From NCBI GenBank assembly GCA_900541905.1, contig UQLQ01000007.1:19767-83766 (forward strand): a stretch of DNA of 64,000 nt, in the 5' to 3' direction. The notes under the pieces are model-generated. The model did not search any database. It saw only the letters and a list, made by a program, of their open reading frames with translations, and was not told where the DNA came from. Numbering within the stretch: position 1 is the first letter of the stretch; every line of letters begins with the position of its first letter. Shown here piece by piece: positions 41,467-50,800 of the stretch. The position numbers and the translations under genes were made by a program. The DNA is from an uncultured Oscillospiraceae bacterium. GTDB lineage: Bacteria > Bacillota > Clostridia > Oscillospirales > Acutalibacteraceae.

Positions 41467-41793
41467 TTAACTATTTTTATCTACAGAATGGAATTGCTTC
41501 AAGTTGTTGGACTTTAAGCTGCGCTTTTCCAGTTCAGCATTAATATCCTCCACTGTTACATTTTGATGTACCATCAATACTGTCAAATGATATAACAAAT
41601 CTGAAATTTCCATTACCAATTCATTGTGGTCATTATTTTTTGCGGCAATCATTACTTCACTGCATTCCTCGCCGCATTTTTTTAAAATTTTATCCAAGCC
41701 TTTTTCAAATAAGTAATTGGTATAGGAACCTTCCGCATGGGCGTCTTTTCTCGTAATAATAGTATCGTACAACTCTTTCATAGGATTGCTCAT
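41467..41793 (-). CDS. hisE: Phosphoribosyl-ATP pyrophosphatase
   Basis: HisE hydrolyses phosphoribosyl-ATP to phosphoribosyl-AMP, the second step of histidine synthesis. The 108-residue protein carries the MazG-like metal motif KKCGEECSEVMIAAKN and ELVMEISDLLYHL. The start at 41793 follows AGAGGGATATCT. Here hisE is separate from hisI and is the last gene of the cluster. Confidence 0.94.
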   Translation of the reverse strand: MSNPMKELYDTIITRKDAHAEGSYTNYLFEKGLDKILKKCGEECSEVMIAAKNNDHNELVMEISDLLYHLTVLMVHQNVTVEDINAELEKRSLKSNNLKQFHSVDKNS

Positions 41794-41822
41794 AGATATC
41801 CCTCTTTTATGTGTTATAAATA

Positions 41823-42185
41823 TTATCGTTTCCAAATCTCATTGAAAAAACAAGTGTGAGAACCGGTATGGCAAGCAGCACCGATTTGTTCCACTTCTAC
41901 CAACAATGTGTCATCATCGCAGTCTCCGTAAATACGGATTACTTTTTGCAAATGTCCCGATGTAGCGCCTTTATTCCAAAGCTCTTGACGGGAACGGCTA
42001 TAAAACCAAGTATAACCCGTTTCCAGCGTTTTTTGCAGTGATTCACGATTCATATATGCCAGCATCAACACTTCTTTGCTTCCTGTTTCCTGTACAACAG
42101 CAGGAATCAACTCTCCCTTTTGAAAAAAAGAGTCCAGAAAATCGGACTGTAATACAGCACCGTTTTGTGTCAAAATTTCTTTCAT
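41823..42185 (-). CDS. hisI: Phosphoribosyl-AMP cyclohydrolase
   Basis: HisI opens the adenine ring of phosphoribosyl-AMP in the third step of the pathway. The 120 residues include EVLMLAYMNRESL, TWFYSRSRQELWNKGATSGH and the metal-binding DCDDDTLLVEV with a following CHTGSHTCF. The start at 42185 has AAGGGGAG upstream and overlaps the hisA stop as ATGA, leaving no place for hisF, which usually lies here. Confidence 0.94.
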   Translation of the reverse strand: MKEILTQNGAVLQSDFLDSFFQKGELIPAVVQETGSKEVLMLAYMNRESLQKTLETGYTWFYSRSRQELWNKGATSGHLQKVIRIYGDCDDDTLLVEVEQIGAACHTGSHTCFFNEIWKR

Positions 42186-42907
42186 ATGGATTCTCCCCTT
42201 GCTGCGGATACGGCCTGGAATAAATTCAAGTCTCCTGTATACAGTGCTTTTCCGCAAATGGCGCCATATAGGTTCAGCGCTTTGAGCTGATAAATATCAT
42301 CCAAATTGCTGACCCCACCACTTGCAATGATATTACAGGAAACAGCACGGTTTAATTGGTCAAGCATCTCCAAATTTGGCCCCGTTAACGTTCCGTCACG
42401 TGAAATGTCAGTAAAGATAATGGTCTTTACCCCCACCGCTTCCATCTCTTTGGCCAAAGTTATATAATCCACTTCCGATTGTTCTATCCAACCCTCTGCC
42501 GCTACTTTACCGTGCAGAGCATCAATTCCAACAGCAATTTTGTCTCCGTATTTGGCTACCGCTTCTTTGACAAGCTGAGGATTGCGCAGAGCCACAGAAC
42601 CCAAGATGACACGAGAAACACCTTGCTCCAAATAAAATGCAATGGTTTCCATATTGCGGATACCTCCGCCGATTTCCACTTTTAAATCTGTATGAGCAAG
42701 CACGTCAAATATCAAACTGCTATTCACAGGTTTTGCATCCTTTGCTCCGTCCAAATCAACCATATGAATCCAGGAAGCGCCTGCATTTTGAAAGGATTTT
42801 GCAGTTTCCACCGCATCTTCCGCTACCTTATGTGCAGTTGCATAATCGCCCTTTACCAAACGGACACAAGTGCCGTCTTTGATATCAATTGCAGGAAAAA
42901 TAATCAT
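42182..42907 (-). CDS. hisA: Phosphoribosylformimino-5-aminoimidazole carboxamide ribotide isomerase
   Basis: HisA is a TIM-barrel isomerase, fourth step of histidine synthesis. The 241-residue protein has the N-terminal FPAIDIKDGTCVRLVKGD with the catalytic Asp and the second Asp in FTDISRDGTLTGPN; phosphate-binding GGGIRN and ASGGVSN loops are intact. The start at 42907 gives MIIFPAID. It lies 20 nt after hisB, where hisH is normally found. Confidence 0.95.
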   Translation of the reverse strand: MIIFPAIDIKDGTCVRLVKGDYATAHKVAEDAVETAKSFQNAGASWIHMVDLDGAKDAKPVNSSLIFDVLAHTDLKVEIGGGIRNMETIAFYLEQGVSRVILGSVALRNPQLVKEAVAKYGDKIAVGIDALHGKVAAEGWIEQSEVDYITLAKEMEAVGVKTIIFTDISRDGTLTGPNLEMLDQLNRAVSCNIIASGGVSNLDDIYQLKALNLYGAICGKALYTGDLNLFQAVSAARGESI

Positions 42908-42927
42908 TCTGTTTGTTCCTTTCTGTA

Positions 42928-43503
42928 TTACAGTACACCTTTGGTGGAAAGCACTTCTCCTCCGGTTTGTTTGCATGCCAAACGCATAGCATGTGCCACT
43001 GCTTTATAAATTGCTTCCACACAATGGTGGGTATTTTTTCCATATTCCAGCTTCACATGCATGGTAATACCTGCGTTGGTTGCCAAAGCTCGGAAAAATT
43101 CTTCCGTCATACAACTGTCATAGCTTCCGACCTGCTCCTGTGCAAACTCTGCCTGAAATACCAAAAAAGGTCTGCCGCTGATGTCCAAAGAACAAAATGC
43201 CAAAGCTTCATCCATCGGAACATAAAAACTGCCGAAACGAGCAATACCACCTTTATCCTGCAATGCTTCCTGAAAGGCTTTTCCCAGCACAATGCCTGTG
43301 TCTTCTATGGTATGGTGGCAATCTACATGCAAATCGCCCTTCACTTGTAGCTGTAACCCAAACCCGCCGTGTACGGCAAATGCGGTTAACATGTGGTCAA
43401 AAAAACCGATTCCCGTATCAACAGATACACCACCGCCGTCCAAACACAGCGAAAGATGAATATCTGTTTCTTTTGTTACGCGATTTTGCGTGGAAGACCG
43501 CAT
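42928..43503 (-). CDS. hisB: Imidazoleglycerol-phosphate dehydratase
   Basis: HisB dehydrates imidazole-glycerol phosphate. The 191-residue protein is the monofunctional form, with metal ligands in GFFDHMLTAFAVHGG, DCHHTIED and NTHHCVEAIYKA. It begins 1 nt after the hisC stop. Its substrate is made by HisHF, for which no gene lies in this cluster. Confidence 0.95.
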   Translation of the reverse strand: MRSSTQNRVTKETDIHLSLCLDGGGVSVDTGIGFFDHMLTAFAVHGGFGLQLQVKGDLHVDCHHTIEDTGIVLGKAFQEALQDKGGIARFGSFYVPMDEALAFCSLDISGRPFLVFQAEFAQEQVGSYDSCMTEEFFRALATNAGITMHVKLEYGKNTHHCVEAIYKAVAHAMRLACKQTGGEVLSTKGVL

Positions 43504-43504
43504 A

Positions 43505-44572
43505 TTAATCCGCCCCTTTCTCTGATAAGAATTGTGTGCATAACCGCACTACCGTTTCGTTTTCCTGTGGGCTGCCTGCGGTAATACGCAGATAATCCCC
43601 CATATAACGAATGGCAACGCTGTTATACAACAGATAGTGATACAATTCCTTTGCATAAGGCGTACACACAAATACAAAGTTGGTACAACTGTGATATAAA
43701 TACAAACTGTTCGGAAACTGCTGTTCCAGCTGTTTCATGGCATCGAACAGCTCTTTTTTTGCATATAAAAGCGTAATAATGGCTTTGTCAGTCATCTCTT
43801 TTTGATTTAACACCGCCGCGCCGAATGCCTGTGTCACCGTATTTACATTATAGGGAGATTTCACGGCACGAATGGCATTGGTCAGCGTTTGATTCGCTAC
43901 GGCAAACCCCAAGCGAACCGCAGCCATACCAAACGCTTTGGAACAAGTACGTAAAATAATCAGGTTATCATAGGATTCTGCTTCCTGTAAAAGCGACTGA
44001 TCCCAAAAATCCATATACGCTTCGTCCAAAATTACAAGAGCATTGACAGAACGAATCAAACGGCGTACTTCATCTTTGCAAAGTCCCAAAGAAGTCGGAT
44101 TGCATGGATTGGAAAAAATAATCATGCGTACTTGCTGTTCATTGGCAGTTTCAATGACGTTATCTACATTTATGGTTAAGTCCTCATTTTTGGGAACTTC
44201 AATACACTCTGCTTCTACGATAGAAGTATAAAAGCGATACATGGAAAAATCATGTGAAAGGGTAAGAACACGGTCGCCTTTCATTAAAAAAGCAGACATG
44301 ATTACTTGAATCAATTCATCTGAGCCGTTTCCTGCTGTCACCAAATTGCTTTTTACATCGTAATGTCTGCCAAATGCCTCAATGGTTTCGTTGGCATATG
44401 GGTCGGGATAACGGTTAAATGCAATTTGATTCACATAGGTATGGAATTGCTCCAAAATTTCATCCGGAACGGACAAAAAAGATTCATTGGCATCCAAACG
44501 AATTTGATACTCCCCTTGAATGGGGTCATAAGGTTTTAAATCTTTGATTTTCTCATTTAAACTGTATGACAC
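43505..44572 (-). CDS. hisC: Histidinol-phosphate aminotransferase
   Basis: This PLP aminotransferase converts imidazole-acetol phosphate to histidinol phosphate. The 355 residues have the N-terminal PYDPIQGEYQIRLDANES, the FSNPCNPTS block, LDEAYMDF, and the PLP lysine in RTCSKAFGMAAVRLG. It sits between hisD and hisB, 19 nt from hisD. Confidence 0.95.
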   Translation of the reverse strand: MSYSLNEKIKDLKPYDPIQGEYQIRLDANESFLSVPDEILEQFHTYVNQIAFNRYPDPYANETIEAFGRHYDVKSNLVTAGNGSDELIQVIMSAFLMKGDRVLTLSHDFSMYRFYTSIVEAECIEVPKNEDLTINVDNVIETANEQQVRMIIFSNPCNPTSLGLCKDEVRRLIRSVNALVILDEAYMDFWDQSLLQEAESYDNLIILRTCSKAFGMAAVRLGFAVANQTLTNAIRAVKSPYNVNTVTQAFGAAVLNQKEMTDKAIITLLYAKKELFDAMKQLEQQFPNSLYLYHSCTNFVFVCTPYAKELYHYLLYNSVAIRYMGDYLRITAGSPQENETVVRLCTQFLSEKGAD

Positions 44573-44591
44573 GTGTTTCCCCCCTTTGTTA

Positions 44592-45878
44592 TCATTCGGA
44601 ACGTACTTTGATGGAGTTTGCGTGTGCTGTTAAGCCTTCCGCTTCTGCCAAAGCAACAATATCATCTTTTGCGGCTTTCAGGGCGTCTTGTGTGTAATAA
44701 ATGAAACTGGACTTTTTAATAAAACTGTCAACGGACAACGGCGAGAAAAATCTTGCGGTTCCGCTGGTCGGCAAAACGTGATTTGGACCTGCATAATAAT
44801 CGCCAAGCGGTTCGGGAGAATAATTTCCCAGGAACAAGGAACCCGCATTGTCCAAACGGCCGATGTATTCCAGTGGATTTGCAACGCAAACCTCCAAGTG
44901 CTCGGGAGCCAAATCGTTTGCAAATTCAATGGCTTCGTCCATGGTATCACATACAATGACTGCGCCGAAATCGTCCAATGATTTATTGATAATATCTTTT
45001 CTCTCTAGGTGCTCTACTTGCTCGTAAATTTGAGCAATGGTTTCTTCCGCAATTTTGGAAGATGTGGTGAGCAGAATTGCGGAAGCCAATACGTCATGTT
45101 CTGCTTGAGACATCAAATCCGCAGCCAAATATTTTGGATTTGCGGTTTCATCTGCTACAATCAAAATTTCGCTTGGACCTGCAATCATGTCAATGTCTAC
45201 AGTTCCGTACAAATGTTTTTTTGCAGTGGCAACAAAAATATTTCCCGGGCCAACGATTTTATCTACCTTCGGCATGGTTTCGGTACCATATGCCAAAGCT
45301 GCAACTGCCTGTGCGCCGCCAACCAAAAAGACTCGGTCAACGCCCGCTGCCAAAGCGGCTGCCATAATGTCCGGATTTGGCTTGCCGTCTTTCCCCGGAG
45401 GCGTTACCATAACAATCTCCTGCACACCTGCAATTTTAGCCGGAATGGCATTCATCAACACGGAAGAAGGATAAGCCGCAGTACCGCCCGGTACATAAAT
45501 ACCTACTTTTGCAAGACCGCGTACACGCTGTCCCAAAATAACACCGTTGTCTTTCGTATCCAGCCAGCTTTGTTGTTTTTGACGACTGTGGAATTCATGA
45601 ATATTTTTGGCCGCACGCTCCAACGCTTCCAAAAAATAAGCATCGCATTGTTTGGTCAGTTCTTTCATTTGTTCTTTTGTAATTTCCACTTGCTCCGGAA
45701 TGCTGCCGTCAAACTTTAAAGTGTATTCGGCAACGGCTTTGTCTCCGTTGTTGCGTACATTTTCCAAAATATCGGCTACGATAGCGTCTACTTTTCTGTC
45801 TTTTTCATCACAACGCTGTTTTAACTGCTGTACATAGGTACGGGTTGTATTTTCATCTTTTTCTACCAATTGAATCAT
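44592..45878 (-). CDS. hisD: Histidinol dehydrogenase
   Basis: HisD oxidises histidinol to histidine in two NAD-dependent steps. The 428-residue protein shows GIYVPGGTAAYPSSVLMNA, IAGPSEILIVAD, LMSQAEHD and the catalytic and zinc segment APEHLEV with DYYAGPNHVLPTSGTARF. Its start overlaps the hisG stop as ATGA. Confidence 0.97.
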   Translation of the reverse strand: MIQLVEKDENTTRTYVQQLKQRCDEKDRKVDAIVADILENVRNNGDKAVAEYTLKFDGSIPEQVEITKEQMKELTKQCDAYFLEALERAAKNIHEFHSRQKQQSWLDTKDNGVILGQRVRGLAKVGIYVPGGTAAYPSSVLMNAIPAKIAGVQEIVMVTPPGKDGKPNPDIMAAALAAGVDRVFLVGGAQAVAALAYGTETMPKVDKIVGPGNIFVATAKKHLYGTVDIDMIAGPSEILIVADETANPKYLAADLMSQAEHDVLASAILLTTSSKIAEETIAQIYEQVEHLERKDIINKSLDDFGAVIVCDTMDEAIEFANDLAPEHLEVCVANPLEYIGRLDNAGSLFLGNYSPEPLGDYYAGPNHVLPTSGTARFFSPLSVDSFIKKSSFIYYTQDALKAAKDDIVALAEAEGLTAHANSIKVRSE

Positions 45879-46516
45879 GATTTTTTTGCCTCCTTTGCCT
45901 GTTCCATTTGATTGATTAATGTATCAATCTCCTGTTTGCGAAGCTTCATGCTGGCTGTATTTACAATCAGTCTTGCAGAAATATCGCACACTTTTTCTAT
46001 GACTTCCAAACCGTTTTCTTTCAATGTGGAGCCTGTTTCCACAATATCAATAATGGCGTCTGACAATCCCAACAGCGGAGCCAATTCCACAGAGCCTTCT
46101 ATCTTAATAATTTTTACATCCATGCCTTTGCCTTCAAAAAAGCTGCGGGCAACGTTGGGATATTTGGTAGCAATGGTTTTAGAGGCATATCCGCTGTAAA
46201 AGTCTGTACCTTTGGGAGCCGCCAATGCAAACTTACATTTGCCGAATCCTAAATCCAGTACCTCATAAAAACTGCTTCCGTTTTCAATAATGGTATCTTT
46301 TCCTACCACACCCAAATCGCACACGCCATGCTCTACATAGGTAATCACATCGGCTGCTTTTGCAAGAACCACTTCAAATTGATTGTCTCCGATAGGCAAA
46401 ATCAACTTTCTGCCTTTTTCATGTACCGCAGTACAATCAAAACCAATGCGTTCAAACATCGCAACTGTATCTCGTTCCAGCCTGCCTTTAGTCAAAGCAA
46501 TTCGTAATGGCTTCAT
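45875..46516 (-). CDS. hisG: ATP phosphoribosyltransferase, short form
   Basis: HisG starts histidine synthesis by joining ATP and PRPP. At 213 residues it is the short form, which lacks the regulatory domain and needs HisZ. The block DAIIDIVETGSTLKENGLEV is the PRPP site. hisZ is immediately upstream (13 nt), as expected. Confidence 0.96.
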   Translation of the reverse strand: MKPLRIALTKGRLERDTVAMFERIGFDCTAVHEKGRKLILPIGDNQFEVVLAKAADVITYVEHGVCDLGVVGKDTIIENGSSFYEVLDLGFGKCKFALAAPKGTDFYSGYASKTIATKYPNVARSFFEGKGMDVKIIKIEGSVELAPLLGLSDAIIDIVETGSTLKENGLEVIEKVCDISARLIVNTASMKLRKQEIDTLINQMEQAKEAKKS

Positions 46517-46529
46517 GTCGATTCACCGC

Positions 46530-47723
46530 CTATCTTGTTAACGTCTCTATTTTTTCGCCTACAAAATCTACCCTTGGAATTCCCATTTCTTTGGCATAAT
46601 CCAAAGATTCTTTTCTGGTTGCAAAAATACTGTTTTCACAGCGTTTTCCCTCGCCTACCAAATTAGCAGCATAACAAAACGCTTTCATTTCGTAACCGTC
46701 GTCACAATGTACCAATACATCTACATTGGGCGCTTTCTTGCCTTTTCCGTTATTGATTAAAATGTCAGTAATGGCATCCACATTCATAGCAAAGCCAATA
46801 GCGGGCATAGGAGCGTCAAAACTTGCAAGCAGATTGTCATAACGCCCGCCCGTTAATACCGCGTCACCGCAGCCTTCCACATAGGCACTGAACACAATAT
46901 CCGTATAATAGTCAGTTCTTTGTACCAGACCTAAATCTATCATAATATGGTCGCCAATCCCTAAATCTGTTAAGGCGCTGTATAATTCCTGCAAATAAGA
47001 TAATGTCTCAACAGAAGCATGATCCACACAGAATTCGGCAGCCTCTTTTAAAATTTCTTCTCCGCCAAACAAACGCGGCAAACGACGCATTGCATTGACT
47101 GACTTGCTTTCTCCCAATTGGTCCAGCACCATATCAAGTGCCGCATAGTTTTTCGCTTCAATATACTGACGGATGTCTTCTCTTACCGCATCGTCAATGG
47201 GCAGCTGGGCGGCAATAGCTTTGAAAAATCCTGCATGCCCCAGTTCAATTCGGAAATTCGGCACACATCTGCTGAGGGCTTCAATTGCAATTGCCAATAC
47301 CTCCAAATCTGCTCTGCGGCCTCTGGCGCCTAAAAGTTCAATGCCTGACTGCATGACTTCATCATTGCGGCCTGTAAGTCCGGGATTGTTGCAATAAATG
47401 TGCTGGGTATAGTACAGTCTGATAGGCTTTGGAAGATTTTGCAGTCTGGTTGCTGTCAATCTGGCAATGGGCATGGTAGAGTCGGGACGCATACAAACCA
47501 AACGCCCTCTCTTGTCACTCATTTTGTACATGACTTCCTGCCCGATTCCTGAAGATTCCGTATCAAATACATCATAAAATTCCAGTCCGGGTGTTATGAC
47601 TTCATGAAATCCATGGGAAGAAAACACATCTGCCAAAGTACGTTCCACATAACGATGCGTCAAGCATTCCTCAAACAGTAAATCTTTGGTTCCTTCCGGA
47701 GTTATTTTATGGTATTTTCTCAT
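46530..47723 (-). CDS. hisZ: ATP phosphoribosyltransferase regulatory subunit
   Basis: HisZ is a catalytically inactive paralogue of histidyl-tRNA synthetase that activates and regulates short-form HisG. The 397 residues show the class-II synthetase core (GTKDLLFEE, CMRPDSTMPIARLTATRL, then GGRYDNLLASF) without a full anticodon-binding domain, ending in a small domain (NVDVLVHCDD onward). It is the promoter-proximal gene of the his cluster, behind a promoter with an overlapping palindrome. Confidence 0.93.
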   Translation of the reverse strand: MRKYHKITPEGTKDLLFEECLTHRYVERTLADVFSSHGFHEVITPGLEFYDVFDTESSGIGQEVMYKMSDKRGRLVCMRPDSTMPIARLTATRLQNLPKPIRLYYTQHIYCNNPGLTGRNDEVMQSGIELLGARGRRADLEVLAIAIEALSRCVPNFRIELGHAGFFKAIAAQLPIDDAVREDIRQYIEAKNYAALDMVLDQLGESKSVNAMRRLPRLFGGEEILKEAAEFCVDHASVETLSYLQELYSALTDLGIGDHIMIDLGLVQRTDYYTDIVFSAYVEGCGDAVLTGGRYDNLLASFDAPMPAIGFAMNVDAITDILINNGKGKKAPNVDVLVHCDDGYEMKAFCYAANLVGEGKRCENSIFATRKESLDYAKEMGIPRVDFVGEKIETLTR

Positions 47724-47772
47724 GATTTCATCCCACCGTTTCGGTTTTATTTTTCTTTATCACTTTAGCACA

Positions 47773-47792
47773 CTAATATAATAACATATTAG
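47773..47792. promoter_or_regulatory. Palindromic operator candidate overlapping the hisZ -10
   Basis: CTAATAT-AATAAC-ATATTAG is a perfect 7-6-7 inverted repeat that covers the -10 box. It may bind a histidine-responsive repressor; TrpR-like HisR/YerC regulators are predicted for his genes in Firmicutes. The regulator assignment is inferred. Confidence 0.45.
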
Positions 47793-47806
47793 CATAGGAA
47801 TGTAAA
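47778..47806 (-). promoter_or_regulatory. Sigma-A promoter of the his cluster
   Basis: On the minus strand TTTACA (47801-47806) and TATTAT (47778-47783) are separated by 17 nt, just past the polC stop and about 55 nt before hisZ. Confidence 0.75.
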
Positions 47807-47833
47807 CAACAAAATTAAATAAATATTTATGGT

Positions 47834-50800
47834 CTAGAACATGGTCATTTGACTACTTTCAGGTAAACCTTTTAACGCACCTGCCTGCTGGAGCATCTCA
47901 ATCACTGTTTTGGAAACTTTGGAACGGGCCTGCAAATCATCAATGGAGATATATTCTCCGCCTGTTTCTCTTGCTGCGGCAAGGCTTTGTGCAGCGGCAT
48001 CGCCAACGCCGGAAAGCGAAGCAAACGGCAAACGGATTTTGCCGTCCTCTACCAAATATTTCACCGCATCGGATTTATATAAATCTACAGGAAGTACCTC
48101 AATTCCGCGTGCCAGCATTTCATTGGCAATCTGGAAGGTTGCATACATATCCTCTTCTTTTTTGGTCGCTTCTTTTCCTTTCATGGTAATTTCCTGCATT
48201 TTTCGTTTTACCGCTTCTTTACCCAAAATAACGGTAGCGCCGTCAAAATCCTCACCGCGTACGGTAAAGTAAGCTGCATAGTACTCCAACGGTTTATGTA
48301 CTTTGTACCAACCTAAGCGCAGTGTTGCAATCATATATGCAGCTGCGTGCGCTTTTGGGAACATGTATTTAATTTTCATACAAGAATCAATGTACCACTG
48401 AGGAACATCATGTTCTCTCATAGCATTAATGTGCTCTTCCGTTAGCAGTGTAGAAGCTTTACCCTTACGGGTAATCTCCATAATTTTAAATGCCATTTTA
48501 GGCTCTAATCCCTTTAGCATTAAATAGGTCATAATACTGTCACGGGTACCGATTACCTCGGAAATGGTACATACTTTATTTTTAATCAGGTCTTGTGCAT
48601 TGCCAAGCCAAACATCCGTACCATGAGACAAACCGGAAACCTGAAGTAAGTCGGAAAATGTTTTTGGTTGTGCATCAATCAACATTTGACGCACAAAGCC
48701 CGTACCAACTTCCGGCAAAGAAAACGTACCTGTTTCAGAGTCAATATCTTCCGGAGTCACTCCCAATGCTTCCGTAGAAGTAAACAGCGACATGACCTGA
48801 GGGTCGCTCATAGAAACATCCATCACCGATATACCAGTATAGTCTTCCAAATAGCGATATATGGTGGGAACATCGTGTCCCAGCTCATCCAGTTTACAAA
48901 TGGTATCATGGATAGAATGGAAGTCGAAGTGAGTTGTAATATTGTCCGATTTCTGGTCATTGGCAGGACGCTGCACAGGACAAAAGTCGTAAATTTCCAT
49001 ACCTCTCGGTACAACAACCATACCGCCCGGGTGCTGGCCCGTGGTACGCTTGACACCGGTACATCCCAAAGCCAAACGCAATTCTTCCGCACGGTGCATG
49101 GTAATACCTTTTTCCTCACAGTATTTTTTCACGTATCCAATGGCCGTTTTGTCCGCAATGGTGCCAATGGTACCCGCTTTGAACACATTATCTTTACCAA
49201 ACAATGTTTCTGTATAACGGTGTGCGTCACTCTGATATTCACCTGAAAAGTTCAGGTCGATATCAGGCGTTTTATCGCCGTCAAATCCAAGGAACGTTTC
49301 AAACGGAATGGTATGTCCGTCACGGTTTAACAATGTACCGCAATGAGGACAATTTTTTTCAGGCAAGTCAAATCCTGAACCGTAGCTGCCGTCTGTAATA
49401 AATTCGCTGTATTTACACTTTGGACAAACATAATGGGGTTCCAGTGGATTTACCTCGGAAATACCTGACATGGTAGCAACAAAGGAAGAGCCGACAGAAC
49501 CACGGGAACCTACCTGATATCCGTGAGCCACTGAATCTGCCACCAGTTTTTGTGCGGTCATATAAAGCACAGAGAAACCATGTTTGGTAATGGAACCAAG
49601 TTCTTTATCCAAACGATTTTTTACCAGTTCAGGCACAGGGTCGCCATAGATTTCTTTCGCTTTTTCCCATGTAATGCGAATCAAATCTTCCTCCGCACCG
49701 TCAATAAACGGAGGGAACACACCAGGCGGAATCGGGCTGACGTCTTCCACCATATCTGCAATTTTGCGGCTGTTGGTAACAACAACTTCATATGCTTTTT
49801 CTTTACCCAAATACGCAAATTCCTCCAGCATTTCTGCCGTTGTACGCATGTATAAAGGCGCTTGTTTATCGGCATCACCAAACCCCTTACTTGCCATCAG
49901 AATTCTGCGGTAATCCGCATCTTTCGGGTCTAGGAAGTGAACATCACAAGTAGCAACGACCGGTTTATTCATTTCCTCTCCAAGTTTTACAATGGTTCGG
50001 TTAAATTCACGCAAAGCTTCAACATCAGGAACTTTTCCGTCTTCCACCATGAACATATTATTGCCAATGGGCTGAATCTCCAGATAATCATAAAATCCTG
50101 CAATTTCTTTTAGTTTCTCCCAAGGCTGTCCGTTAAAAATAGCACGGAACAATTCACCTGATTCACAGGCGCTGCCCAACAACAAACCTTCACGATATTT
50201 TACCAGCTCACTTTTGGGGATACGAGGATTCTTATAAAAATATTCCAAATGTGCTTTGGAAATCAAACGATATAGATTTTTTAGGCCCACTTGATTCTGC
50301 ACCAAAATAATTTGATGGGCAGGCTGAATTTTTTTGCTGTCCCCCCCTGTCAGCGATGTGTTAATATCTTGAACAACGGAGGCGCCCGTATCTTCTTTCA
50401 GGCGTACTAACAGATTGGCCAGTATTTTTGCAAGAACCGTTGCATCATCACTGGCACGGTGATGGTTAAACGGGTCTAATTTCAAATATTTTGCAACGGT
50501 ATCCAATTTACAGTTTTTTATGTCTTTCAGCATGGCGCGGCACATTGGAACCGTATCAATATACGGATAGGTAAACTCCATATCATGGCGCTGTGCCGCC
50601 ATACGAATAAAGGCTGCGTCAAAGTTTGCATTATGGGCAACCAAAACCGCATCTGTTCCGCAGAACTCGTAAAAAGCACGTACCGCTTCTTCTTCGGACG
50701 GTGCATCTTTTACCATATCATCTGTAATACCTGTCAACTGGGTAATTTTTTCGGGAATATGCTGCTCCGGATTGACAAAAGTATTAAAACTTTCAATGAT

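Noticed and set aside
45009..45719. 236-codon plus-strand open frame
   Set aside because: It is the antisense shadow of hisD, with no ribosome site and an odd Cys/Asn-rich composition.
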